This document shows, one piece after another, positions 1 through 5,978 of a stretch of DNA of 11,631 nucleotides. Where the stretch lies: positions 4,641 to 16,271 of the forward strand of contig NVTT01000037.1 in NCBI GenBank assembly GCA_002401655.1. The letters run 5' to 3'. The stretch's first letter is position 1. Each line of letters begins with the position of its first letter. This DNA comes from Gammaproteobacteria bacterium. Lineage in GTDB: Bacteria; Pseudomonadota; Gammaproteobacteria; Enterobacterales; Kangiellaceae. The notes beneath the pieces are model-generated. The model ran no database searches, was not told the DNA's origin, and worked only from the letters and a program-made list of their open reading frames with translations. The translations under genes and the position numbers were made by a program.

Positions 1-827
1 AAATGAGCACTTGGCGGAATATGAATTTTACCGACTAACGGTGCGTAATCATCAATATTAAATGCCCATGGATAACAAGCGCCATCCCAACCCACAAGAT
101 CAAATGGATGCCATTCTAAAACTGTTTTTTGATACTTTTCGCCATATTTAATATGCAGATCAAACTCACCTTGCTCAACAATTGCTTCTTGTAGCTCTGG
201 CGTTCTAATATCTCTTTCACAATAAGGTGACATCTCTAACATCTGACCTGTTGCGGTTCGATAATGCTTAGGAATTTCAATCATAGTAGGTGACTCAACA
301 ATAAATAAGCGCACATTGTCATAATCATTAAATTTCAGCTGGTGTGTCATGCCTTTAGGGATCACTAGGTAGTCCCACTTTTTAATTTCGATGGTTCCAA
401 ATTCGGAGTACAGAGTGCCTGATCCTTCATGCACAAAAACAAGCTCGTCGGCATAGGCATTGCGGTAAAAATCTTGGGTATCTTCGGTGACTTTGGCGGT
501 ATACATAGCAACATCATTATTAAAAAGATGCTTTTTACGGGAGGTGAAAAAATTTCCGCCTTCGGTTATTTGAGCTGTATGAACTTTGTAATTTTGCAGT
601 ATGCGATCTTTCCATTCCTGCCCATGATCCATTTTGTATGGCTCTACACGGATGACCTTGGTAGGCATATTATGATGGTATTTATTCGAATACATATTTG
701 AAAAGCCGTGAGTTGAATGAAGCTCCTCACGATAAAGCTCACCACTTTCTTTTTTAAAACCAGTTTCTTTTTTAAAAATAATATGTCGTTTATTGGGGAT
801 TAACCCCTGCTTTATATAGAATGGCAC
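1..827 (-). CDS. hmgA: Homogentisate 1,2-dioxygenase, N-terminal 275 residues (3' part outside window)
   Basis: Opens the aromatic ring of homogentisate to maleylacetoacetate in cytosolic tyrosine/phenylalanine degradation. Translating the minus strand from 827 gives a continuous frame to the window edge that begins (M)PFYIKQGLIPNKRHIIF and continues with HGFSNMYSN, ITEGGNFFTSRKKHLFNNDVA, YADELVFVHEGSGTLYSEFG, DYLVIPKGMTHQL and VGWDGACYPWAFNIDDYAPL. These are typical of the roughly 385-residue bacterial form of the family. The iron ligands (His/Glu/His) lie in the C-terminal third and so are not visible. The start is a GTG at 827-825: an in-frame TAG lies only a few codons upstream, no ATG intervenes, and GAGG sits nine bases before it. 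A TTG two codons upstream is the only alternative. The gene is divergent from the VOC gene across 189 bases. Family assignment is firm; completeness cannot be judged. Confidence 0.93.
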   Translation of the reverse strand, partial: MPFYIKQGLIPNKRHIIFKKETGFKKESGELYREELHSTHGFSNMYSNKYHHNMPTKVIRVEPYKMDHGQEWKDRILQNYKVHTAQITEGGNFFTSRKKHLFNNDVAMYTAKVTEDTQDFYRNAYADELVFVHEGSGTLYSEFGTIEIKKWDYLVIPKGMTHQLKFNDYDNVRLFIVESPTMIEIPKHYRTATGQMLEMSPYCERDIRTPELQEAIVEQGEFDLHIKYGEKYQKTVLEWHPFDLVGWDGACYPWAFNIDDYAPLVGKIHIPPSAH

Positions 828-1016
828 CTTCAAATACCTCTAATTCTTTTCGGTTTATACGTTAGGTCAGCAAGAATAACGGCAATCATAAGCAAATAAA
901 AGGATAAAGATTGCATAAATTCAATCTATTATTTAGATGGTTTGTCTGTGGTTTAAGTGTAGCTTGACGGTGTACACTAATTATATAGTCAATTAAACGA
1001 TTTGGAAGGTAATGAA

Positions 1017-1403
1017 ATGGCAAATGTACTTGGCTTAGGTGGCGTGTTTTTTAAATCTCCAGATCCAGAGGCGCTCGCCAAATGGTATCAAAAGTGGTTA
1101 GGAATGGATCTAGGATACCCTTATGGGGTTAGTTTTAAGACTGAAAAAGTACCAGAGCATGGCAGTCATGTTTGGACTCCATTTAAAGCCGATACCGAAT
1201 ATTTTAAACCTAGCACCAATAACTTCATGTTTAACTTAATGGTTGATAATCTTGATGAAATGCTCGCACAAATAAAGCCCAGTGGATGTAAAATCATGGA
1301 AGAAACAGAACGAGGTGATTATGGGGATTTCGGTTGGTTTATTGATCCAGATGGAAATAAGGTCGAACTGTGGCAACCTCCAGAAAAAGCGCCAGATGAA
1401 TAA
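1017..1403 (+). CDS. VOC/glyoxalase-fold protein
   Basis: A 128-residue single-domain protein of the vicinal oxygen chelate superfamily (glyoxalase I, extradiol dioxygenases, resistance proteins). Visible signatures are the first beta-alpha unit VFFKSPDPEALAKWYQKWLGM (residues 10-30), a central hydrophobic strand NFMFNLMVDNLDEML (69-83), and the C-terminal hallmark GWFIDPDGNKVELWQPP (106-122), in which E117 sits where the last metal ligand of glyoxalases is found. The first strand has glycines and no obvious His ligand, so the metal site looks incomplete and the reaction cannot be stated. ATG 1017 is preferred because GGAAGG lies seven bases upstream; an in-frame TTG at 1002 would place that site inside the coding region. 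It is divergent from hmgA and 28 bases before the hydroxylase gene, probably co-transcribed with it. It is far too short to be 4-hydroxyphenylpyruvate dioxygenase, although that enzyme shares the fold. Confidence 0.85.
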   Translation: MANVLGLGGVFFKSPDPEALAKWYQKWLGMDLGYPYGVSFKTEKVPEHGSHVWTPFKADTEYFKPSTNNFMFNLMVDNLDEMLAQIKPSGCKIMEETERGDYGDFGWFIDPDGNKVELWQPPEKAPDE

Positions 1404-1431
1404 TTAGACAAAAAGAGATGGGAGCAATTAA

Positions 1432-2310
1432 ATGAATGAAAAACTAATCATCATGTCTATTTTTATAGGATTCGCATTATTGGAGTTTATTTCAGGTCGA
1501 TTCTTGAATCGTGATAAGTCAAAAAAGAAAGATGCGATAATTGAGAGCATCAGTACTACCGCAATTCTTGTGCTTACGGTGCCAGGCATCATCTGGGCGA
1601 CAAATTGGATTGGTCAAACTTTCTTTTCGGAGCTGAAAAATACTTGGAGTGATTTAGGCTGGCCTATGATGTTATTAATGTTTATCTTTTTTGACGATAT
1701 GGTGCAATATTGGTGGCATCGAACTTGTCATAAACCACTTCTTTATGGACTCCATCGCGCGCATCATTCTGCTAATTATATGAGTGTTAGAGTGGTTTAT
1801 CGAAATAATCTATTTTTTTACATGATAATGCCTAATTTATGGATAACTGGGTTCTTGATTTATTTTGGATTGTTTGAAGTCTACCCTTATTACTTAGTCG
1901 CAAAAATGTTGGTGATTTTTGGTGCTCATTCTAGTTTACCTTGGGATAGAGTGTTGCACTCTAAACCGTGGTTATCGCCAATTGGCTGGTTGGTTGAGCG
2001 AACTATCTCAACGCCATCTACACACCATGCTCATCATGGGATGCATATTGAAGACGGCGTGACCAATTACAAAGGCAATTACGGTAATATGTTATTCATT
2101 TGGGATGTTATTTTTGGAACAGCCCATATAACCCGCAAATACCCTGATGCTTACGGTATCGAAAACCTAGAAGAGTCTAGTTGGCAACAAGAGTTGTTTT
2201 GGCCATTGGTGAGCACTACCTCCAATAGTATGGATGATGTTGCGGATGCTAGCATGGATGAAAGCTTGGGTTTAAATCTAGATGAGCAAAATGTTTCAAA
2301 AGCTGAATAG
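1432..2310 (+). CDS. Membrane di-iron hydroxylase, sterol desaturase / fatty acid hydroxylase family
   Basis: A 292-residue integral membrane oxygenase of the fatty acid hydroxylase superfamily, which uses a histidine-bound di-iron centre to hydroxylate or desaturate lipids. The histidine boxes are all present: HRTCH (96-100), HRAHH (108-112) and HHAHH (198-202), with a further conserved HSSLPWD segment at 166-172. Hydrophobic segments lie near 5-20, 41-60, 78-94, 128-148 and 153-165. The substrate cannot be read from the sequence; sterol, carotenoid, ether-lipid and fatty acid activities all occur in this family. The C-terminal 30-40 residues are hydrophilic and Asp/Glu/Ser-rich, beyond the catalytic core. 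GGGAG at 1420-1424 lies seven bases before the ATG. It follows the VOC gene closely and precedes ftsY by 62 bases. Confidence 0.9.
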   Translation: MNEKLIIMSIFIGFALLEFISGRFLNRDKSKKKDAIIESISTTAILVLTVPGIIWATNWIGQTFFSELKNTWSDLGWPMMLLMFIFFDDMVQYWWHRTCHKPLLYGLHRAHHSANYMSVRVVYRNNLFFYMIMPNLWITGFLIYFGLFEVYPYYLVAKMLVIFGAHSSLPWDRVLHSKPWLSPIGWLVERTISTPSTHHAHHGMHIEDGVTNYKGNYGNMLFIWDVIFGTAHITRKYPDAYGIENLEESSWQQELFWPLVSTTSNSMDDVADASMDESLGLNLDEQNVSKAE

Positions 2311-2372
2311 TCGCAAAGATAATAAAATGTTAGCATAACGCCAAATTAAATATTGAATATAAAGTCTTATTA

Positions 2373-3584
2373 ATGAGTGAAGAAAATACAGACGTTCCAG
2401 CAAAGAAAAAGAAACGTTTTGCTTGGTTTCGTCGTAATAAAGAAGTTACTGATAATGAAACGGTTTCCGAAAATGATGTCATTACTCAGCAAGATGATCT
2501 GTCTGAAGATATAGAAAGTCCTGAGACGCATGACGTCAATTTAAAGCCTGCGGAGCTAAATTTAGAGCCTTCTGAGCTAGATTTACAGTCTTCTGAGTTA
2601 GATTTAGCTTCTTCTGAAGACGAAACACCTAACAAAAATTTACCTAACGAACAGCCTAAACAATCCTTTTATAAGCGTCTTAAAAAGGGACTTTCTAAAA
2701 CGCGTGGTCAATTTTCTAATGGTTTAGCCAATCTAGTTTTAGGTAAAAAAGAAATTGATGATGATAGCCTTGAAGAAATTGAAACACTTCTTTTAATGGC
2801 TGATGTTGGAGTAGATACCACCAGTAGAATCATTGATGATTTAACAGAGCGGACCGCAAGAAAAGAACTTCAAGATACAGAGGCTTTGATTGCCCACTTA
2901 AAATCACAACTCCACGATATTCTTAAACCAGTGCAAGTGCCTCTTAACACTTCTCTTAAAAGCGACAGCCACCAGCCTTTTGTTATTTTAATGGTAGGAA
3001 TTAATGGCGTTGGTAAAACCACCACTATTGGAAAAATGGCTCATCAATTTATCGGTGAAGGAAAAAGTGTGATGTTAGCCGCGGGAGATACTTTTAGAGC
3101 GGCAGCGGTTGAGCAATTAAAAGCCTGGGGTGATCGAAATAATGTTCCAGTTGTTGCTCAGCACACGGGAGCGGATAGTGCATCGGTGATTTATGACGCA
3201 GTAGAAAAAGCCAAAGCCAAAAATATAGATGTCATAATTGCCGATACCGCTGGCAGACTACATACCAAAAGTAATTTGATGGAAGAGCTGGCTAAAATAA
3301 AGCGCGTTGTTGGTAAAATTGATGCTGACGCTCCCCATGAAATTATGTTAGTGGTGGATGCGGGTACTGGGCAAAATGCGTTAGTTCAAGCGGTTGAATT
3401 TAATAAAATAGTTAAGCTGAGTAGTATTACTGTGACAAAGCTTGATGGTACTGCTAAAGGTGGTGTTGTATTTGCCATTGCCGATAAAATGAAGTTGCCT
3501 ATTCGCTATATTGGTGTAGGTGAAGCTAAGGAAGATTTAAGAGAATTTAATGCCGAAGATTATATTTCAGCGCTCTTTGATTAG
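2373..3584 (+). CDS. ftsY: Signal recognition particle receptor FtsY
   Basis: FtsY is the GTPase that docks SRP-ribosome complexes at the inner membrane for co-translational insertion. The 403-residue protein has a basic N-terminal membrane-binding stretch (KKKKRFAWFRRNK, 11-23), an acidic A domain (about 30-95), an N domain helical bundle (about 100-195) and a G domain. GTPase motifs seen are GINGVGKTTT (209-218), DTFRAAAVEQL (239-249), DTAGR (291-295), TKLDGTAKGG (355-364) and GVGE (381-384). Residues 57-84 of the acidic domain are four seven-residue repeats. The ribosome binding site before ATG 2373 is weak. In many gammaproteobacteria ftsE and ftsX follow ftsY; here an ElaA-like acetyltransferase gene starts 35 bases downstream instead. 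Identity is certain. Confidence 0.98.
   Translation: MSEENTDVPAKKKKRFAWFRRNKEVTDNETVSENDVITQQDDLSEDIESPETHDVNLKPAELNLEPSELDLQSSELDLASSEDETPNKNLPNEQPKQSFYKRLKKGLSKTRGQFSNGLANLVLGKKEIDDDSLEEIETLLLMADVGVDTTSRIIDDLTERTARKELQDTEALIAHLKSQLHDILKPVQVPLNTSLKSDSHQPFVILMVGINGVGKTTTIGKMAHQFIGEGKSVMLAAGDTFRAAAVEQLKAWGDRNNVPVVAQHTGADSASVIYDAVEKAKAKNIDVIIADTAGRLHTKSNLMEELAKIKRVVGKIDADAPHEIMLVVDAGTGQNALVQAVEFNKIVKLSSITVTKLDGTAKGGVVFAIADKMKLPIRYIGVGEAKEDLREFNAEDYISALFD
2541..2624 (+). repeat. Four in-frame 21-bp tandem repeats in the ftsY acidic domain
   Basis: Four consecutive 21-base units (2541-2561, 2562-2582, 2583-2603, 2604-2624) encode LKPAELN, LEPSELD, LQSSELD and LASSEDE. The consensus is Leu-x-Pro/Ser-Ser-Glu-Leu-Asp. 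The units are imperfect copies and keep the reading frame, so unit gain or loss would change only the length of the acidic linker. Confidence 0.85.
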
Positions 3585-3619
3585 CTGGGAAAAGAGAATG
3601 ACATTATGGGCATTGAATA

Positions 3620-4081
3620 ATGAAGACTAAAAGAGATTGGCGATGGAAAAAACTTGAGCAAATGACCGCTCTGCAGTCAGAGAAGATGTTTGCATTACGC
3701 CAAGAGGTGTTTATTGTCGAGCAAGATTGTCCTTTCGCTGATATTGATGGTAAAGATAGTCAAGCTCATCATTTGTTAGTTTGGGAGGGTGACTCTCTCA
3801 TCGCGACTTTAAGAGTATTTGAAAGTTATCAAGAATATGATGGTAAATCATCTATTGGTAGAATTTGCGTAGCGCGATCAGCTAGAAAATATGGCATTGG
3901 AAAAGAGTTAGTGCAAACAGCCATTGACTATATTGGAGAAAAATTTTCCAATAAAGAAATACAAATTGGCGCTCAATTTTATCTAAAAAGATTTTATGAG
4001 GAACTTGGTTTTAGTCAAGTTTCAGGCATTTATGATGAAGATGGGATCGATCATATTTACATGTGTTATTCGGCTTATTGA
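3620..4081 (+). CDS. ElaA-type GNAT N-acetyltransferase
   Basis: A 153-residue single-domain acetyltransferase closely resembling E. coli ElaA, whose natural substrate is not established. Family hallmarks are LRQEVFIVEQDCPFADIDGKD (26-46), the acetyl-CoA pyrophosphate loop IGRICVARSARKYGIG (79-94, with R-x-x-G-x-G as RKYGIG), IGAQFYLKRFYEELGF (116-131) and the C-terminal YDEDGIDHIYM (138-148). An in-frame TGA at 3614-3616 fixes ATG 3620 as the first possible start; its ribosome binding site is weak. It starts 35 bases after ftsY in the same direction, so read-through from ftsY is likely. Its last seven bases overlap the end of the convergent FliL-like gene. Confidence 0.88.
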   Translation: MKTKRDWRWKKLEQMTALQSEKMFALRQEVFIVEQDCPFADIDGKDSQAHHLLVWEGDSLIATLRVFESYQEYDGKSSIGRICVARSARKYGIGKELVQTAIDYIGEKFSNKEIQIGAQFYLKRFYEELGFSQVSGIYDEDGIDHIYMCYSAY

Positions 4082-4587
4082 TAGACATAATCAGTAAATA
4101 ATAGCGATTCAATAATATTTTTACCCACCTCTTCTTCTAAAACAGCCGCTACACTTTCTTGTGCCTTTTTTCTAAGGCCTTCCCGTTTAGAAAATTCTTG
4201 GATGGTTTTTTTATCTTGTCGATTAAAAAAATCAATTAAATTATCTTGAATTAGCGGGGAGTGCAACTCTACTAAATCTAGGTTTTCTTGACCTTTTACT
4301 GCAATATTAACTTGCACCACGACATAACCAATTTTCCTTCCTGTGCCCTGATAAAAAGTCAGTATTTTGGGGTCAATATCAAAATACATTATTGGAATAA
4401 CTTCAGCTTCTTCTTCAGCATCCTCTTCATCTTCTGCGAGAGCAAAAGGCGTAGTAACAAATACTAATAAACTAAATATAAAAATAAAGGCACTCTTATT
4501 GAATGAAGAAAACCGTTTATAGCGATTCAATAGAACATTTTCTACTATTTTCACTGGTTTTAATGCGGTTTTATTATCACTAGTCAT
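4075..4587 (-). CDS. Exported FliL-domain protein (orphan flagellar basal-body-associated family)
   Basis: A 170-residue protein with a hydrophobic export or anchor segment AFIFIFSLLVFVTTPFALA (33-51), then an acidic stretch EDEEDAEEEAE (52-62) and a FliL-like periplasmic domain. That domain starts YFDIDPKILTFYQGTGRKIGYVVVQVNI (68-95) and ends ESVAAVLEEEVGKNIIESLLFTDYVYQ (144-170). In canonical FliL this domain supports stator function at the flagellar motor. Many marine gammaproteobacteria carry an extra FliL-family gene outside the flagellar clusters, and this one has no flagellar neighbours. The AxA-like end of the hydrophobic segment (FALA) suggests signal peptidase cleavage, giving a soluble or loosely attached periplasmic protein. 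The n-region of about 32 residues is unusually long and no good ribosome binding site precedes ATG 4587, so a shorter start, for example the TTG codon at residue 20, is possible. Convergent with the ElaA-like gene (7-base overlap). Confidence 0.75.
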   Translation of the reverse strand: MTSDNKTALKPVKIVENVLLNRYKRFSSFNKSAFIFIFSLLVFVTTPFALAEDEEDAEEEAEVIPIMYFDIDPKILTFYQGTGRKIGYVVVQVNIAVKGQENLDLVELHSPLIQDNLIDFFNRQDKKTIQEFSKREGLRKKAQESVAAVLEEEVGKNIIESLLFTDYVYQ

Positions 4588-4691
4588 ATCATCAACATTT
4601 AGGAGAAGTCTTTATATTCTAAGTGTAGACATTATTTTAAAAATAAGTAAAAAAAAACTAAAGGATTTCTAATCCGGTTCGATAAGAGAGA

Positions 4692-4740
4692 TATGTAAGT
4701 GGTAGTTTGTGCTTCTTTAGACTTAAAACGCTAGTCTGGA
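4692..4740 (+). repeat. Upstream conserved block, copy 1 (matches 5278-5325)
   Basis: This block reappears at 5278-5325 before the second paralog. Shared stretches include AGTGGT, TGCTT, TAGAC, TAAA and CGCTAGTC in the same order with one single-base gap. It lies about 110-160 bases before the start codon, upstream of the proposed core promoter. It is therefore either duplicated DNA or a retained operator or enhancer-type site. In copy 1 AGACT (4719-4723) and AGTCT (4733-4737) can pair; the pairing is not kept in copy 2, so I do not call an RNA structure. Confidence 0.6.
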
Positions 4741-4785
4741 ACGCAACACTTGAAGTAGCAGTTTAAAAGAAACAAGGACTAGAGA

Positions 4786-4814
4786 TTGGTTTCATACAGC
4801 TAGCTGAGTATTAA
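4786..4814 (+). promoter_or_regulatory. Candidate sigma-70 promoter of paralog 1, within a shared 19-bp element
   Basis: TTGGTT (4786-4791), 17 bases, TATTAA (4809-4814). The -10 lies in AGCTAGCTGAGTATTAAGC (4798-4816), which is repeated without mismatch at 5408-5426 before the second paralog. The predicted start of transcription near 4821 would give a 5' leader of about 33 bases. The element could also be read as an operator, since it contains the palindrome AGCTAGCT. Confidence 0.5.
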
Positions 4815-4853
4815 GCGTTGTAACTTGAGAGAGTTCTACAGGAGTGAGTATCA

Positions 4854-5267
4854 ATGAAAAATAATTTAATTATAAAGTCTGTTCTTACCGCGGGTTTACT
4901 AAGTTTTGTCCTTATTTCACCCCAACAAGTCAAAGCTGATAGTTTACAACGGTTAGCTGAGAATTTATGTGAATATGCTAAAACTGATAATAGAGCGAGT
5001 ATGCGTAAGAAGTTAAAAGGTGCCAGAATTAAATTAAAAGCCATTTATCCGGGACTTATTTGTGGTAGAAGTGGTTCATTAATGCGTGTTGCCGTTTCTA
5101 ATGGTGCGATGAACGCTGCTAAATTCATCGCGTCAAAAGCCGGTAAAAAAGGTTTAGGCAATGTTGAAAAAGACGGAAAAACAGCGCTTCAGTATACAGA
5201 GGGTTTGGTTGTTGCGGGCGATACGAGCAAACAAGCTTTTGTTGATATCATTCAAGCTAAGATGTAA
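4854..5267 (+). CDS. Small secreted protein, DUF3718-like, paralog 1
   Basis: A 137-residue precursor with a clear Sec signal peptide (residues 1-28: basic start, hydrophobic core, VKA before the cut), giving a basic mature protein of about 109 residues. The mature part contains LCEYAKTDNRASMRKKLKGARIKLKAIYPGLICG (38-71) with two cysteines, C39 and C70. These could form a disulfide after export. The pattern (LC, charged helix, Y..L.C, then a hydrophobic helix) resembles DUF3718, a family of unknown function common in Alteromonadales; I make that match from memory and it is not certain. AGGAG at 4840-4844 stands nine bases before ATG. The next gene is a paralog identical at 118 of 137 residues. 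No function can be assigned. Confidence 0.85.
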   Translation: MKNNLIIKSVLTAGLLSFVLISPQQVKADSLQRLAENLCEYAKTDNRASMRKKLKGARIKLKAIYPGLICGRSGSLMRVAVSNGAMNAAKFIASKAGKKGLGNVEKDGKTALQYTEGLVVAGDTSKQAFVDIIQAKM

Positions 5268-5277
5268 GCAAGTTATT

Positions 5278-5325
5278 TATGTGAGTGGTTGTTTTTGCTT
5301 TATAGACCTAAAGCGCTAGTCCGAG
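5278..5325 (+). repeat. Upstream conserved block, copy 2 (matches 4692-4740)
   Basis: Second copy of the block before paralog 1, beginning 11 bases after the paralog 1 stop codon. Between this block and the core promoter the two upstream regions can be aligned only with gaps (AAGTAGC at 4753-4759 and 5338-5344 is a shared anchor). The spacer here is about 24-30 bases longer than in copy 1. Confidence 0.6.
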
Positions 5326-5368
5326 CACCATATTTTTAAGTAGCGACAAAATAGAAAGGTCAATAGGT

Positions 5369-5389
5369 TTCTAATTAATAGTTCTAATT
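5369..5389 (+). repeat. Short 13-base-period direct repeat in the paralog 2 upstream spacer
   Basis: TTCTAATT occurs at 5369-5376 and 5382-5389, and GGTTTC occurs at 5366-5371 and again exactly 30 bases later at 5396-5401. This stretch accounts for most of the extra length of the second promoter spacer compared with the first, consistent with a local duplication after the gene pair formed. Confidence 0.5.
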
Positions 5390-5395
5390 GATTAC

Positions 5396-5424
5396 GGTTT
5401 CGATATTAGCTAGCTGAGTATTAA
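5396..5424 (+). promoter_or_regulatory. Candidate promoter of paralog 2, same 19-bp element
   Basis: TATTAA (5419-5424) lies in AGCTAGCTGAGTATTAAGC (5408-5426), identical to the element before paralog 1. The -35 region is poor here (GGTTTC at 5396-5401 at a 17-base spacing). The conserved GGTTTC lies two bases further from the element than in copy 1. The unusual conservation of the element against a diverged background supports a regulatory role, shared between the two genes, more than the hexamers do. Confidence 0.45.
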
Positions 5425-5469
5425 GCCGTACCGTGACTATTAGACAATAAATAATTTGGGAGAGTTTCA

Positions 5470-5883
5470 ATGAAAAATAATTTAATTATAAAGTCTGTTC
5501 TTACCGCGGGTTTACTCAGTTTTATACTTATCACACCTCATCAAGTGAAAGCCGATAGCTTGCAACGTTTAGCGGATAATCTTTGTGAATATGCAAAAAC
5601 AGATAATCGGGCCAGTATGCGTAAAAAGCTAAAAGGCGCCAGAATGAAATTAAAAGCTATTTATCCTGCACTGGTTTGTGGCTCAGAAGGATCATTGTTG
5701 AGAGTTGCGGTTGTCAATAACGCCTCAAATGCGGCAAAATTTATTGTTTCTAAAGCAGGTAAAAAGAGTTTAAAAGGTGTAGAAAAAGATGGCAAAACTG
5801 CTCTGCAATATACCGAAGGCTTAGTTGCTGCAGGTGATGCAAGCAAACAAGCCTTTGTTGATATTATTCAAGCTAAGATGTAA
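5470..5883 (+). CDS. Small secreted protein, DUF3718-like, paralog 2
   Basis: A 137-residue paralog of the preceding gene: 19 substitutions, no insertions or deletions, both cysteines (C39, C70) kept, same signal peptide ending VKA at residue 28. Substitutions concentrate in residues 67-103 (for example R72S, S73E, S82V, G84N, G102K), whereas 38-58 and 125-137 are unchanged. GGGAGAG at 5458-5464 precedes ATG by five bases, a better ribosome binding site than that of paralog 1. A strong terminator follows 45 bases after the stop. Likely a secreted or periplasmic protein of unknown role; DUF3718 membership is my reading from pattern memory. Confidence 0.85.
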   Translation: MKNNLIIKSVLTAGLLSFILITPHQVKADSLQRLADNLCEYAKTDNRASMRKKLKGARMKLKAIYPALVCGSEGSLLRVAVVNNASNAAKFIVSKAGKKSLKGVEKDGKTALQYTEGLVAAGDASKQAFVDIIQAKM

Positions 5884-5889
5884 AAACTT

Positions 5890-5918
5890 CTATGTAATAC
5901 CATTGTGTAATTACATAG
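5890..5918. repeat. 9-bp inverted repeat downstream of paralog 2
   Basis: CTATGTAAT (5890-5898) and ATTACATAG (5910-5918) are perfectly complementary with an 11-base loop. The stem is AT-rich and has no T-run after it, so it is not a terminator by itself. It may stabilise the 3' end of the transcript ahead of the intrinsic terminator. Confidence 0.55.
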
Positions 5919-5928
5919 TGATAAGACT

Positions 5929-5958
5929 AAAGGGAGCGATTAGCTCCTTTTTGTTTTT
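5929..5958 (+). terminator. Rho-independent terminator of the DUF3718-like pair
   Basis: AAAGGGAGC (5929-5937) pairs with GCTCCTTTT (5943-5951) through one G:U pair around a five-base loop, followed by a T-rich tail to 5958. It sits between convergent genes. The reverse-strand tail is only CTTTAGTCTT, so termination of the MarR transcript here would be weaker. Confidence 0.88.
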
Positions 5959-5978
5959 CTACATTCTACTATCATCAG

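Noticed and set aside
429..701. Plus-strand ORF of 90 codons
   Set aside because: It lies antisense to the continuous hmgA frame, which has clear family motifs throughout.
964..989. TTGACG followed by TATATA/TATAGT before the VOC gene as a promoter
   Set aside because: The spacing between the hexamers is only 12-14 bases, too short for sigma-70. The small palindrome GTGTACAC (970-977) also lies here, but it matches no regulator site I can name with confidence.
4649..4675. GGATT-TCT-AATCC hairpin next to an A-run, which on the minus strand reads as a terminator
   Set aside because: The stem is only five base pairs and there is no minus-strand gene upstream for it to end.
4811..5044. Minus-strand ORF opposite paralog 1 (and a similar one at 5661-5846 opposite paralog 2)
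   Set aside because: Antisense shadows of the paralogs with no ribosome binding site and no recognisable protein features.
5266..5300. AAGCAA/TTGCTT inverted repeat after paralog 1 as a terminator
   Set aside because: Six-bp stem, 23-base loop and no T-run after it.
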